From Kineosporia babensis (lineage in GTDB: Bacteria > Actinomycetota > Actinomycetes > Actinomycetales > Kineosporiaceae): 64,000 nt of DNA. The stretch covers positions 62,001 through 126,000 of the forward strand of contig NZ_JAJOMB010000015.1 in the NCBI RefSeq assembly GCF_021129305.1, read 5' to 3'. Of this stretch, positions 45,679-57,178 are shown piece after piece. The stretch's first letter is position 1; each line of letters opens with the position of its first letter. Below the pieces are notes generated by a model. That model worked only from the letters and a program-made list of their open reading frames with translations, made no database searches and was not told the DNA's origin. Made by a program: the position numbers and the translations under genes.

Positions 45679-47134
45679 CGATCCCCTGGACTCCAAGAGC
45701 TCCGTCACCCCGGACGCCGCCTCCGGGCCCGGCTTGGTCACCGACGAGCTGATCCAGCTGGAGGTCGGCCCGGTGGCGCACGGCGGGCACTGCGTGGCGC
45801 GCTACGAGGGGCGGGTGGTCTTCGTCCGGCACGCCCTGCCGGGCGAGGTGGTGCTGGCCCGGCTGACCGAGTCCGCGCCGGACGCCAAGTTCTGGCGGGC
45901 AGACACGGCCGAGGTGCTGGAGCCCTCGCCGGACCGGGTACCCGCGCCCTGCCCGGTGGCCGGGATCTGCGGCGGGTGCGACTGGCAGCACGCCGATCTC
46001 AGCGCCCAGCGGCGGATGAAGGCCGACGTGGTGATGGAGCAGTTGCGCCGGATTGCTCGCCTGGACGAGGTGCCCACCGTGGTGGTGGAAGGTCCGGAGG
46101 GGGACGGGCTGGGCTGGCGTACCCGGGTGCGGTTCACCGTTGATACCGAAGGACGTCCGGGGTTGCGTAAGCATCGTTCGCACGACGTGGTTGCGGTGAA
46201 GGAATGCCTGATCGCTTCCCCCGCGGCCTCAGCGCTGGGGATCACCCAGGCCCGCTGGCCGGGGGCGCTCGCGGTCGAGGTGGTCGAACCGTCTACCGGT
46301 GCCCCGCTGGTGGTGGCCGAGGCTGTCGCCGGACGTAAGGGTCCCTCGCTGCGGATGCCCAAGCTGGGTGAGGCCTGCGTGGCCACCCGCGACGACGAGG
46401 GCCTGCACCAGGTGAAGGGCCGCACGTGGGTCTCGGAAGAGGTCACCGTGGCGGGCGCCCCCAGGCCCTTCCGGGTCACCGGCACGGGCTTCTGGCAGGT
46501 CCACCCCGCTGCCGCCCAGACCCTGCTCGATGCTGTTCTCGAGGCCGCCCAGGCCCAGCCGGGGGAACGGGCGGTGGACCTTTACGGCGGCGTCGGGCTC
46601 TTCGCGGCCGGGCTGGCGGATCAGGTGGGCGTCACCGGCAGCGTGCTCCTGGTCGAGGGCGATGCCCGGGCTTCGGCGGACGCCCGGCGCGGGCTGCACG
46701 ACCTGGGCCAGGTCCGGGTCGAGAACGGCTCCGTACCCCGGGTGCTGCCCCGCCTCGCCGCCGACGGTGGCCCCCTGGCGCAGGGCGGGGCCGACGTGAT
46801 CGTGCTCGACCCGCCGCGTTCCGGCGCCGGTAAAGACGTGATGAAGCAGGTGGCCGCGCTCGCTCCCCGGGTAGTGGTCTACGTGGCCTGTGACCCGGCT
46901 GCGCTCGCCCGCGACCTGGCCTTCGCCTCCGGGCTGGGCTACGAGCTGGACGGTCTTCGGGCGTTCGACCTGTTCCCGATGACCCACCACGTGGAATGCG
47001 TCGCCGTCCTGGTCCCCGCCGGCGAGCGCCCTTCGCCTTCCGAGGTCCCCGCCGCCGCTGAGTCCTCCCGCCGTCCTGCCCCGAACCGGCGTCGTCAGGG
47101 TGGTTCCGGCTTCGGCCGCTCACCGCGCCGGTAG
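45671..47134 (+). CDS. TRAM-domain class I RNA methyltransferase (TrmA/RumA family)
   Basis: A 487-residue SAM-dependent uridine-C5 methyltransferase. TRAM domain at the N-terminus (LEVGPVAHGGHCVARYEGR), [4Fe-4S]-type CPVAGICGGCDWQH, motif I VDLYGGVGLFAAG, DPPRSGAGKDVM, and the catalytic Cys in THHVECVAVLV. ATG 45671 follows AAGGAACAG; earlier in-frame residues are non-conserved. Target likely a rRNA or tRNA uridine; exact site not deducible. The tail is Pro/Arg-rich (RRPAPNRRRQGG). Confidence 0.9.
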   Translation: MPSDPLDSKSSVTPDAASGPGLVTDELIQLEVGPVAHGGHCVARYEGRVVFVRHALPGEVVLARLTESAPDAKFWRADTAEVLEPSPDRVPAPCPVAGICGGCDWQHADLSAQRRMKADVVMEQLRRIARLDEVPTVVVEGPEGDGLGWRTRVRFTVDTEGRPGLRKHRSHDVVAVKECLIASPAASALGITQARWPGALAVEVVEPSTGAPLVVAEAVAGRKGPSLRMPKLGEACVATRDDEGLHQVKGRTWVSEEVTVAGAPRPFRVTGTGFWQVHPAAAQTLLDAVLEAAQAQPGERAVDLYGGVGLFAAGLADQVGVTGSVLLVEGDARASADARRGLHDLGQVRVENGSVPRVLPRLAADGGPLAQGGADVIVLDPPRSGAGKDVMKQVAALAPRVVVYVACDPAALARDLAFASGLGYELDGLRAFDLFPMTHHVECVAVLVPAGERPSPSEVPAAAESSRRPAPNRRRQGGSGFGRSPRR

Positions 47135-47292
47135 CGTCTGGCTCGGCGAGGCCCCACTTTGCGACACCCGGCGCGATGTTCACCACGGCCAACCCGGTGG
47201 CATTCCGCGCCCCGCCGTGGTGGCGCGCGGTGCGCCGACCTGCACCGGCCCGCAACTGGGGGCAGGCTCGGGGGTAGTTAGCCCAGCCTAAC

Positions 47293-47356
47293 TATCTTGA
47301 CGTCGAGATACTTCAGTATGATGCCTGGTGACACGACGATCTAAGACGATCTAAGG
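47293..47356 (+). promoter_or_regulatory. acnA control region: 18-bp palindrome and short direct repeats
   Basis: TATCTTGACGTCGAGATA (47293-47310) is palindromic except for one pair. TATGAT near 47316-47321 could be the -10. Just downstream, ACGATCTAAG is repeated directly (about 47335-47354), running into AAGGAG, the ribosome-binding site for the TTG start at 47366. A repressor site controlling aconitase is likely. Confidence 0.5.
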
Positions 47357-47365
47357 AGTTCTTCG

Positions 47366-50155
<2,790 letters not shown>

Positions 50156-50170
50156 TCAGCAGAACCGCAA

Positions 50171-50206
50171 GGGGACGTCCGTGGCCACCTGGCCGCGGGC
50201 GTCTCC
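50171..50206 (+). repeat. GGGGACG hairpin, copy C, after acnA
   Basis: GGGGACGTCCGTGGCC and GGCCGCGGGCGTCTCC form a stem with three mismatches or bulges, 15 bp after the acnA stop, followed by AGTTTTGTGG. Same plan and shared borders as copy A at 33.4 kb. A probable terminator. Confidence 0.6.
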
Positions 50207-50235
50207 AGTTTTGTGGGTGGTGGTTACCGAAAATT

Positions 50236-50280
50236 TGAGACGATTGTGCGCAACGGACGCGCGGGCGTCTCCCATTGGTT
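50236..50280. repeat. GGGGACG hairpin, copy D, reverse orientation
   Basis: GAGACGATTGTGCGC and GCGCGGGCGTCTC form a stem, followed by CCATTGGTTGTGG, which is the complement of the family flank ACCAATGG. It lies between acnA and the ABC operon; no gene is here. Confidence 0.5.
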
Positions 50281-50408
50281 GTGGCTGGGGACATTCCCGC
50301 TACCGTTCGTCGCCGTAAACCCCAATCCCGCACAGATCGCTGGTCAATTCGGTCATATCTACCTATCTTCGCGTCAGTGACGCGGACACGGGTGGGAGCG
50401 GCGAGCAG

Positions 50409-51197
50409 ATGACCGAAGATCCGGCCCCGGTTCTGCGCCTGCGGGGGATCAACAAGAGTTTCGGCGCGGTGCACGTGCTCAAGGACGTCGGCCTGGACGC
50501 CTGGGCGGGCAAGGTCACCGCGCTGGTCGGCGACAACGGCGCCGGTAAGTCCACTTTCGTCAAGGGCATCGCCGGGATCTACGGCTTCGACTCCGGTGAA
50601 TACCTTTTCGAGGGCCGTCCGGTCTCGGTCAGCCATCCGAAACAGGCTGCGGAGCTCGGCATCGAGGTGGTCTACCAGGACCTGGCCCTGTGCGACAACC
50701 TCGACGTGGTCCAGAACATGTTCCTGGGAAGGGAGATTCGCTCCGGCCTGACCCTGGACGAGAACTCGATGGAACGCCGGGCCGAGGAGACGTTGCGCGG
50801 GCTGTCGGTGCGCACGCTGAAGTCGGTGCGGCAGAAGGTGTCCAGCCTCTCCGGCGGTCAGCGGCAGACCGTGGCGATCGCGAAAGCCGTTCTCTGGAAC
50901 AGCAAGGTCGTCATCCTGGACGAACCCACCGCCGCGCTCGGGGTGGCGCAGACCGAGCAGGTGCTGAGCCTGGTCCGGCGGCTGGCCGACAACGGCCTGG
51001 CGGTGGTGCTGATCTCGCACAACATGAACGACGTGCTGCAGGTGGCCGACAGCGTGTGCGCCCTGTACCTGGGCCGCACCGCCGCCCAGGTGGACGCGGG
51101 CAGCACCAGCACCACCCAGATCGTCGAGTTGATCACCTCGGGCCGCAGCGGCGATCTCGGTCTTCCGCCCACCCTGGCTCAGGAGGCCGTGGCATGA
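50409..51197 (+). CDS. sugar ABC transporter ATP-binding protein (single ATPase domain)
   Basis: A 262-residue ATPase: Walker A GDNGAGKSTF, signature SLSGGQRQTVAIAKA, Walker B VVILDEPTAALG, H-loop LISHNMNDVL. Similar to XylG/RbsA halves of CUT2 importers, but has only one ATPase domain. Stop overlaps the permease ATG. No substrate-binding protein gene is adjacent, so the sugar is unknown. Confidence 0.9.
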   Translation: MTEDPAPVLRLRGINKSFGAVHVLKDVGLDAWAGKVTALVGDNGAGKSTFVKGIAGIYGFDSGEYLFEGRPVSVSHPKQAAELGIEVVYQDLALCDNLDVVQNMFLGREIRSGLTLDENSMERRAEETLRGLSVRTLKSVRQKVSSLSGGQRQTVAIAKAVLWNSKVVILDEPTAALGVAQTEQVLSLVRRLADNGLAVVLISHNMNDVLQVADSVCALYLGRTAAQVDAGSTSTTQIVELITSGRSGDLGLPPTLAQEAVA

Positions 51198-52441
51198 GTA
51201 CCGCAACCGCTGTGCCCTCCGACACCCAGGACCAGGCCGTGGCCGGGGCTTTTCGCGGGTACCTGGACCGGGTGCGGGGCGGCGACGTCGGCTCGCTGCC
51301 GGCCGTTCTCGGCTTCGTCGCACTGGTGATCTTCTTCTCGGCGATGCGCCCGGACAGCTTCGCCTCCACCCGCAACGCCGCCAACCTGCTCAACCAGGCC
51401 GCCCCGGTGATCTTCATCGCGATGGGCCTGATCTTCGTGCTCCTGCTCGGCGAGATCGACCTGGCGGCGGGCTACACCTCCGGGGTCGGCGCGGCCGTGC
51501 TGGTGGTGCTGCTGACCGAGCACGGGGTGGCCTGGCCGCTGGCGGTGCTCGCCTGCGTGGCCACCGGCCTGGTGATCGGCACGGTGATGGGTGCGCTGGT
51601 GGCCCGGCTGCAGATCCCCTCGTTCGTGGTCACCCTGGCCTGGTTCCTGGGCCTGCAGGGGGTGCTGCTGCTGGTGGTCGGCGAGGGCGGCACGATCAGC
51701 CTGAGCGACGAGACCATCCTGTCGATCCTGAACAAGAACCTCAGCCCGGCGCTCGGCTGGGTGCTCTCGCTGCTGGTGGTCGGCGGCTACGCGGCCGGGG
51801 CGTTCCTCGGCAGCGCCCGGCGCCGGCGGGCCGGGCTGCCAGTGGTCAGCCCGGCGGTGATCGGGCTCAAGGTCGCCGGGCTGGCGGCGATCATGGTCGC
51901 GGTCACCCTGGTGTTCAACGCCGAGCGCGCGGTCAACCCGGCGATCCGCTCGCTGCGCGGCATCCCGCTGATCGTCCCCGTCACCCTGGTGTTCCTGCTG
52001 GTGCTGACCTTCCTGCTGGGCCGCACCGGGTTCGGCCGGCACGTCTACGCGGTCGGCGGCAACCCCGAGGCGGCCCGCCGGGCCGGGATCAACGTGCCGA
52101 TGGTCAAGATCGCCTGCTTCGCGATCGGCTCGATGATGGCCGCGTTCGCCGGCATCCTGTTCGCCTCGTACAGCAACGGCGTCTCACCCACCACCGGCGG
52201 CTCGTCCACCCTGCTGTACGCGGTCGGCGCGGCCGTGATCGGCGGCACCTCGCTGTTCGGCGGCAAGGGCCGGGTGATCGACGCGATCCTGGGCGGGCTG
52301 GTGGTCGCGGTGATCCAGAACGGCCTGCCGCTGATCACCCAGAAGTCCGGTATCCAGTTCATCGTCACCGGGGCGGTGCTGCTGCTCGCGGCCAGCGTGG
52401 ACGCGCTGTCCCGGCGCCGGGCGGCCTCGACCGGGCAATGA
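51194..52441 (+). CDS. sugar ABC transporter permease (CUT2, XylH/RbsC-like)
   Basis: A 415-residue membrane protein with about ten helices: FIAMGLIFVLLLGEIDLAAG (RbsC-like signature with the EIDLxxG element), RLQIPSFVVTLAWFLGLQG, and the coupling motif GRHVYAVGGNPEAARRAGI. The BPD_transp_2 assignment is clear. Between helices there is a charged GSARRRRAGLP loop. It belongs with the ATPase; the binding protein must be encoded elsewhere. Confidence 0.9.
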   Translation: MSTATAVPSDTQDQAVAGAFRGYLDRVRGGDVGSLPAVLGFVALVIFFSAMRPDSFASTRNAANLLNQAAPVIFIAMGLIFVLLLGEIDLAAGYTSGVGAAVLVVLLTEHGVAWPLAVLACVATGLVIGTVMGALVARLQIPSFVVTLAWFLGLQGVLLLVVGEGGTISLSDETILSILNKNLSPALGWVLSLLVVGGYAAGAFLGSARRRRAGLPVVSPAVIGLKVAGLAAIMVAVTLVFNAERAVNPAIRSLRGIPLIVPVTLVFLLVLTFLLGRTGFGRHVYAVGGNPEAARRAGINVPMVKIACFAIGSMMAAFAGILFASYSNGVSPTTGGSSTLLYAVGAAVIGGTSLFGGKGRVIDAILGGLVVAVIQNGLPLITQKSGIQFIVTGAVLLLAASVDALSRRRAASTGQ

Positions 52442-52444
52442 GAG

Positions 52445-53287
52445 TCAGCGGGTGCCGGTGGACTCCTGCGGGATCGGGTCGGCGTACTCGCCGGGGGAGC
52501 CCTGGTAGGCCTTGCCCTTCGGCGAGGGCCAGGCGTTGGCCTTGCAGCCGTGCATGCCCAGCGACTGCTGCTGCATCACCGGCGCCGGCTGCCCGGCGCC
52601 GGGGCACAGCTCGTGACCGTGCCCGAGCCGGTGCCCGGTCTCGTGGTTGATCAGGTACGACCGGTAGACCTTGAGCGGCGCGGGGTAGTGCTCCACCCCG
52701 TGCACCCACCGGGCCACGTTGATCACCACGTTGTCGCCGTTGCGGCAGGAGGTGTAGCCGTCCGGGCCGTCAGCGCACCACACGTCCCGGGTGCCCGGGG
52801 TGGTCAGCCGGATCGTGAAGTCCGCGGCGTCGTCGGGACCCACCTGCCGCAGCCGGAGCCCGCCCTGCCCGGCCCAGCTGCGCTTGTCGTCGAGGATGGT
52901 GACCACCTGCTCGGCGAACTGCTTGGCCGGAACACCCTTGATCCCGCGCTCGACGGCCACGTGGTAGCGCAGCACCGGTCCGGACTTGCCGCTGATCCCG
53001 GTGGAGCCGGCCGGCGCCACGACCCACTTGTCCTGACCGGTGTACGGGTAGCTGACCTTGCGCTGCTGGTTCTTGGCGGGTGCGGCGGCCTCCTCCGGCA
53101 CCGGGGCCGCCTGAGTGGACATCGGCTCGGCCACCGCCGTGCTCGCAGTCGCCGTCGGCTCCGGCGCATCCGATCGCACCACCGAGACCTGGGGCAGACC
53201 GCAACCGCTGAGCAGGACCGAGGCGACGACCGCAGCCGCCCCGGCCACGCCGGTCCGCAGACCGGAACGCAACCTTCGTGAACGCAA
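52445..53287 (-). CDS. DUF3152 lipoprotein, putative zinc metalloprotease
   Basis: A 280-residue exported protein. Lipobox LLSGC near residue 29 after a hydrophobic stretch predicts a lipoprotein; an Ala/Pro/Thr linker follows. The DUF3152 domain contains HETGHRLGHGHELC, an HExxHxxGxxH zinc site (about residues 214-224), and four other cysteines likely in disulfides. Start TTG 53287 is preceded by AGGAG. Convergent with the ABC operon (3-bp gap). Function unknown beyond predicted proteolysis at the cell surface. Confidence 0.88.
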   Translation of the reverse strand: MRSRRLRSGLRTGVAGAAAVVASVLLSGCGLPQVSVVRSDAPEPTATASTAVAEPMSTQAAPVPEEAAAPAKNQQRKVSYPYTGQDKWVVAPAGSTGISGKSGPVLRYHVAVERGIKGVPAKQFAEQVVTILDDKRSWAGQGGLRLRQVGPDDAADFTIRLTTPGTRDVWCADGPDGYTSCRNGDNVVINVARWVHGVEHYPAPLKVYRSYLINHETGHRLGHGHELCPGAGQPAPVMQQQSLGMHGCKANAWPSPKGKAYQGSPGEYADPIPQESTGTR

Positions 53288-53453
53288 GAGCTTCTCCTGG
53301 TGACCGCCGGCCCCCGAGTGAGGCCGGGCGGCACTGACAAGGACGGAACTCTAGACGAAAAGCGTGGCACTACCGGGATGAGACGGGCGTCACGACCCGC
53401 TGCGCGACCGCCCGGTCACAGCCCGGCGGCCGGCTTCGTGATTGTCTGCTGAA

Positions 53454-53822
53454 GTGAGTGAACCCCTGCCACCCGGCTGGCCCGACGCCGTGCGGCCGCC
53501 CGGCGCCCCCGAGTGGGAGCAGTCCGCCTCGGCCTGGCTCCTCGACCTCTGCCCGCCCGACTTCCGGGCCTACCCGGTGCTGCGCAGGCAGGCCCTGGGG
53601 CTGGCCTGGCTCGCCTACCAGCACGTCGGGGCCCAGCGGCAGGCGCTGGCCAAGGGCCTCGGCCGGATCCGCACCGACCTCAGCCGCGATCTGCCCCCGC
53701 CCGCCCTGGAGGAGATGATCCAGGCGGTCGAGCACGAGCAGGCTCGTCTGATGGCTGCTCACCGGGGCGTGGAACTCGTCGCCCGCGCCCTCCGCGGCGA
53801 ACGCCACATCCCCCGCCTCTGA
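53454..53822 (+). CDS. hypothetical protein
   Basis: A 122-residue protein beginning GTG 53454 (a TTG at 53442 is possible). It is soluble, Leu/Arg/Pro-rich, with a helical C-terminus (ALGLAWLAYQHVGAQRQALA; EEMIQAVEHEQARLMAAH). Codon bias supports coding. I do not recognise a domain. Divergent from the DUF3152 gene; ends near the long hairpin at 53847. Confidence 0.65.
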   Translation: MSEPLPPGWPDAVRPPGAPEWEQSASAWLLDLCPPDFRAYPVLRRQALGLAWLAYQHVGAQRQALAKGLGRIRTDLSRDLPPPALEEMIQAVEHEQARLMAAHRGVELVARALRGERHIPRL

Positions 53823-53846
53823 CCCCCACCCCCACCCCCCCAGGTT

Positions 53847-53908
53847 CACCAGCCGTGGTCGCAGTAGTTGCACCAAAAAGCTGCGACTACTGCGACCAGG
53901 GCTGGTGA
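53847..53908. repeat. long hairpin with GTCGCAGTAGT arms
   Basis: CACCAGCCGTGGTCGCAGTA (53847-53866, continuing GTTGCA) and the complement TGCGACTACTGCGACCAGGG followed by CTGGTG pair over ~26 positions with about two mismatches around CCAAAAAG. A shorter echo, GCGACCAGGGCCGGTG, follows at 53911. Placed between the hypothetical gene and the dxs region. Confidence 0.65.
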
Positions 53909-53925
53909 ATGCGACCAGGGCCGGT

Positions 53926-53976
53926 GAGAAGGGGAGGGGGAGGGAGAGGGGAGGGAGAGGGGGAGGGAGAAGGGGG
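53926..53976 (+). repeat. polypurine G-rich tract with quadruplex potential
   Basis: 51 bases with no pyrimidine: runs of three to five G separated by A, AGA or GA, ending at T53977. Many GGG runs allow intramolecular G-quadruplex or triplex (H-DNA) forms. Lies ~230 bp before dxs. Confidence 0.75.
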
Positions 53977-54203
53977 TGGATTACGCCGACGTAAGGCTTT
54001 CGCCGATTACTTTGCGTCGAGTACCGTTCACTGGTGATCTGCTCGAATTACGAAAGATTCGAGGATCTAATCCATTACGGGCCGGGTTCGGAGCGCGGCC
54101 TGCGGCGGCGACCCTAGAATCGTGGTTCGGACGACGGTTCCCGCCCGCGGCGGATCGGCCCGTCCACGGGATTTTTCACGGCAGCTAGGGAGATGCGTAG
54201 TCG
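53977..54203 (+). promoter_or_regulatory. AT-richer leader and presumed promoter of dxs
   Basis: This stretch is clearly less GC-rich than its surroundings (GATTACTTTGCGTCG; CGAATTACGAAAGATTCG; CTAATCCATTACGG). TAGAAT at 54115-54120 is a candidate -10, without a good -35. AGGGAG at 54188-54193 is the ribosome-binding site for ATG 54204. CGAATTACGAAAGATTCG also has partial dyad symmetry. Confidence 0.4.
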
Positions 54204-56111
54204 ATGGTGGCGCTGACGGACATCCATGGCCCGGACGACCTTCGACTGCTCGACGCGGCGCAGCTGAGCGACCTGGCGCAGCAGATCCGGGAGTTCCTGG
54301 TCCGGGAGGTCTCGCGCACCGGCGGTCACCTCGGCCCCAACCTCGGGGTGGTCGAGCTGACCATGGCCGTGCACCGGGTGTTCCAGTCCCCGCACGACCA
54401 GATCGTCTTCGACACCGGCCACCAGTGCTACGTGCACAAGCTGCTCACCGGCCGGCAGGACTTCACCGCGCTGAAGCAGCAGGGCGGCCTGTCCGGCTAC
54501 CCCTCCCGGGCCGAGTCCGAGCACGACATCGTCGAGAGCAGCCACGCCTCCTCCTCGCTGTCCTGGGCCGACGGCCTGGCCAAGGCCAACCAGCTGACCG
54601 GCCGGGGCGACCGGCACGTGGTGGCGGTCGTCGGCGACGGCGCGCTGACCGGCGGGATGACCTGGGAGGCGATCAACAACATCGCGGTCGGCCAGGAGCG
54701 CAACCTGGTCATCGTGGTGAACGACAACGAGCGTTCCTACGCCCCCACGATCGGCGGCCTGTCCGAGCGGCTGGCCACCCTGCGCACCCTGAACAGCTAC
54801 GAGAAGGCCCTCGACCTGGGCAAGTCGGTGCTGCAGCGCGGGGGCACGCCGGGCCGGCTGGCCTACGGCACCCTGCACGGGATGAAGAAGGGGATCAAGG
54901 ACATCGTCGCCCCGCAGGGCCTGTTCGAGGACCTGGGGATCAAGTACGTGGGCCCGGTCGACGGGCACGACCTGGAGGCGATGGAGTTCGCCCTGGGCCG
55001 GGCCAAGTCGTTCGGCGGGCCGGTGATCGTGCACGCGATCACCGAGAAGGGCCGCGGCTACGCGCCGGCCCGCAACGACCAGGCCGACCAGTTCCACGCG
55101 ATCGGCGTGATCGACCCGGAGACCGGCAAGGCCGTGTCCTCGGGCAGCGGCGGCCAGAAGTGGACCAGCGTCTTCGCCGAGGAGATCGTCCGGATCGCCG
55201 ACGAGCGGCCCGACGTGGTCGGGATCACCGCGGCCATGCTGATCCCGGTCGGCCTGCACCGCTTCGCCGAGCGCTACCCGGACCGGGTGTTCGACGTCGG
55301 GATCGCCGAGCAGCACGCGGTGACCAGCGCGGCCGGGATGGCCCACGGCGGCCTGCATCCGGTGGTCGCGGTCTACGCCACCTTCATCAACCGGGCCTTC
55401 GACCAGGTCCTGATGGACGTGGCGCTGCACCGCGAGGGCGTCACCTTCGTCCTGGACCGGGCCGGGGTCACCGGTGACGACGGCGCCAGCCACAACGGCA
55501 TGTGGGACCTGTCGCTGCTCGGCCTGGTGCCCGGCATCCGGATCGCCGCCCCGCGCGACGCGGTGCGGCTGCGCGAGCTGCTGCGCGAGGCGGTCGCGGT
55601 GGAGGACGGCCCGACCGTGCTGCGCTTCCAGAAGGGCCAGGTGGCGGCCGAGGTGCCGGCCGTCGAGCAGGTCAACGGCATGGACGTGGTGCATCGCGAG
55701 GGCAGCGAGGACGTGCTGGTGGTGGCGGTCGGCTCGATGACCGGGCTGGGCCTGGCCGTCGCCGAGGGGCTGAACCAGCAGGGCATCGGGGTCACCGTGG
55801 TCGACCCGCGCTGGGTGCTGCCGGTCAACGAGGCCCTTCCCGAGCTGGCTGCCCGGCACCAGCTGGTCGTGGTGGTGGAGGACGGCGGGGTGGCCGGCGG
55901 GGTCGCCACCCACGTCGCGGCCACGCTGTCCGCGTTGCGGGTCCCGACCGCGGTGCGCGGCTTCGGAATCCCGCAGCAGTTCCTCGACCACGCCAGCCGC
56001 GCCCAGGTCCTGGAGCAGATCGGGCTCACCGCGCAGGAAGTCTCCCGCGAGGTCGTCGAGCACTTCTCCCGCCAGGCGGAATTCGCCCTGGAAGACGTTC
56101 CCCGCGCCTAG
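54204..56111 (+). CDS. dxs: 1-deoxy-D-xylulose-5-phosphate synthase
   Basis: First step of the MEP isoprenoid pathway: condenses pyruvate and glyceraldehyde 3-phosphate, using ThDP. 635 residues from ATG 54204. The ThDP motif starts [20 protein letters not shown] and ends [40 protein letters not shown] (catalytic Glu) and [20 protein letters not shown] are all present. A transketolase C domain ends the protein. Single gene, followed by a GGGGGACG copy and a hairpin terminator. Confidence 0.97.
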   Translation: MVALTDIHGPDDLRLLDAAQLSDLAQQIREFLVREVSRTGGHLGPNLGVVELTMAVHRVFQSPHDQIVFDTGHQCYVHKLLTGRQDFTALKQQGGLSGYPSRAESEHDIVESSHASSSLSWADGLAKANQLTGRGDRHVVAVVGDGALTGGMTWEAINNIAVGQERNLVIVVNDNERSYAPTIGGLSERLATLRTLNSYEKALDLGKSVLQRGGTPGRLAYGTLHGMKKGIKDIVAPQGLFEDLGIKYVGPVDGHDLEAMEFALGRAKSFGGPVIVHAITEKGRGYAPARNDQADQFHAIGVIDPETGKAVSSGSGGQKWTSVFAEEIVRIADERPDVVGITAAMLIPVGLHRFAERYPDRVFDVGIAEQHAVTSAAGMAHGGLHPVVAVYATFINRAFDQVLMDVALHREGVTFVLDRAGVTGDDGASHNGMWDLSLLGLVPGIRIAAPRDAVRLRELLREAVAVEDGPTVLRFQKGQVAAEVPAVEQVNGMDVVHREGSEDVLVVAVGSMTGLGLAVAEGLNQQGIGVTVVDPRWVLPVNEALPELAARHQLVVVVEDGGVAGGVATHVAATLSALRVPTAVRGFGIPQQFLDHASRAQVLEQIGLTAQEVSREVVEHFSRQAEFALEDVPRA

Positions 56112-56113
56112 AA

Positions 56114-56170
56114 CAACAATGGGGGACGGAGTGCGCCCCCAGGTGCCCACCGCGCCAGTGCGGTAGGAGC
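56114..56170 (+). repeat. GGGGGACG family, diverged copy E
   Basis: AACAATGGGGGACGGAGTGCGC begins 3 bp after the dxs stop (given here as flank AACAAT plus GGGGGACGGAGTGCGC). The rest is no longer an obvious hairpin, so the copy appears decayed. It ends before the hairpin at 56185. Confidence 0.45.
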
Positions 56171-56184
56171 CAACCACACGAAAA

Positions 56185-56219
56185 ACGGGTGTAGTCACCG
56201 AGAAGGTGACCACACCCGT
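56185..56219. terminator. bidirectional terminator between dxs and the unknown gene
   Basis: ACGGGTGTAGTCACC and GGTGACCACACCCGT form a 15-bp stem with one mismatch and a five-base loop; flanking CACACGAAA and TTTCGTATTGTG add pairing. The stem tip GTCACC-GGTGAC and GGTGT arms match the terminator after parC. Confidence 0.8.
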
Positions 56220-56233
56220 TTCGTATTGTGCTC

Positions 56234-57052
56234 TTAAGAAGTGCCCTTACCCCGCTGCGCGCTCTGCCGGGGGACGGCAACCTCGTCCACCGTCACCAGA
56301 AGCGGGATCTCCAGACCGCGATCCGCCTCGTCGGTGAGATGCCAGGCCGTCTGCACAAATCCGGGGTCGATGTGCCGGAGGTCGTACCAGGCGCGCTGAC
56401 GGGTGGGAGAAGCCACGGCGCGCATCCCAACCCCGTCCCCCTCGGCCAGATGCTTACGCAGCGTGCGAGAAGTCAGCAGGGAGAGGACATCGCAGCCCCC
56501 GACCGGCCGGATCACCCCCTCGCGTCCGTCCCGGTTCAGCCGTGCGGCCGCCAATGCGCCCATGCGCTCGGTGTATTCACGCATCGCGGCCCAGGACTCG
56601 TGCCCGCGCACAGCTACTCGCGCCGCAACGGATGGAGGTAGAGGTACGCAACGGTCCGGCTCGTCCAGGAGCCCGTAAACGCCGTACCCCAGCTCCAGCG
56701 CGCCCCCTGGCAGCCGCTGGATCACCCAGTCCGCGCCGAGGTTGTCCACGTGACCGGGCGGCAGAGCGATCAGCCGCAGCGCCTCGCGGAAACAGGTGAT
56801 CGCCTCGTCGCCGAGCTCGCTGATCATCCGGTGCAGCCGCAGCAAGATCGTCACCCGGTGGCGGGCGGTCGCCCCCTCGGGGTCCGCCGTCCCCACCACC
56901 TGACGGATGTCCGCCCAGGCGACCAAGGCGCCGTCGGCGTCGGGTACCAGTACCCCTTGCTCGGATGGCACCACGTCGATGTCGTGCAGAACGCTCACAG
57001 CAAGAACACAACGACGCAGGGCAGTTTCGCCGCTTCCGGTCCCGTCGGGCAT
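56234..57052 (-). CDS. hypothetical protein of unknown family
   Basis: A 272-residue soluble protein from ATG 57052 (MPDGTGSGETALRR; the frame extends upstream but the ATG is reasonable). Alpha/beta-type sequence with motifs such as VVPSEQGVLVPDADGALVAW and YGVYGLLDEPDRCVPLPPSV, which resemble nothing I can name. No signal peptide, membrane segment or metal motif. Codon usage matches neighbours. It stands alone between terminators, convergent to dxs. Confidence 0.7.
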   Translation of the reverse strand: MPDGTGSGETALRRCVLAVSVLHDIDVVPSEQGVLVPDADGALVAWADIRQVVGTADPEGATARHRVTILLRLHRMISELGDEAITCFREALRLIALPPGHVDNLGADWVIQRLPGGALELGYGVYGLLDEPDRCVPLPPSVAARVAVRGHESWAAMREYTERMGALAAARLNRDGREGVIRPVGGCDVLSLLTSRTLRKHLAEGDGVGMRAVASPTRQRAWYDLRHIDPGFVQTAWHLTDEADRGLEIPLLVTVDEVAVPRQSAQRGKGTS

Positions 57053-57178
57053 GCGCCCACCGTAAACGCGGAGAGTGCACCCGACGTCCGGAACCGGGGG
57101 TCTGAGGCCCAATCGTGAACGCTCAGTACCCGGACGACGGGTGCACTCTCACTGGCAGCGCCGACTTATTACTTACCG

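Noticed and set aside
43414-45741. 775-residue minus-strand frame opposite the KimA-like permease
   Set aside because: His/Gln/Arg-rich composition produced by the third-position GC bias of the real gene.
54114-56213. 699-residue minus-strand frame opposite dxs
   Set aside because: Antisense shadow; dxs motifs on the plus strand are complete.
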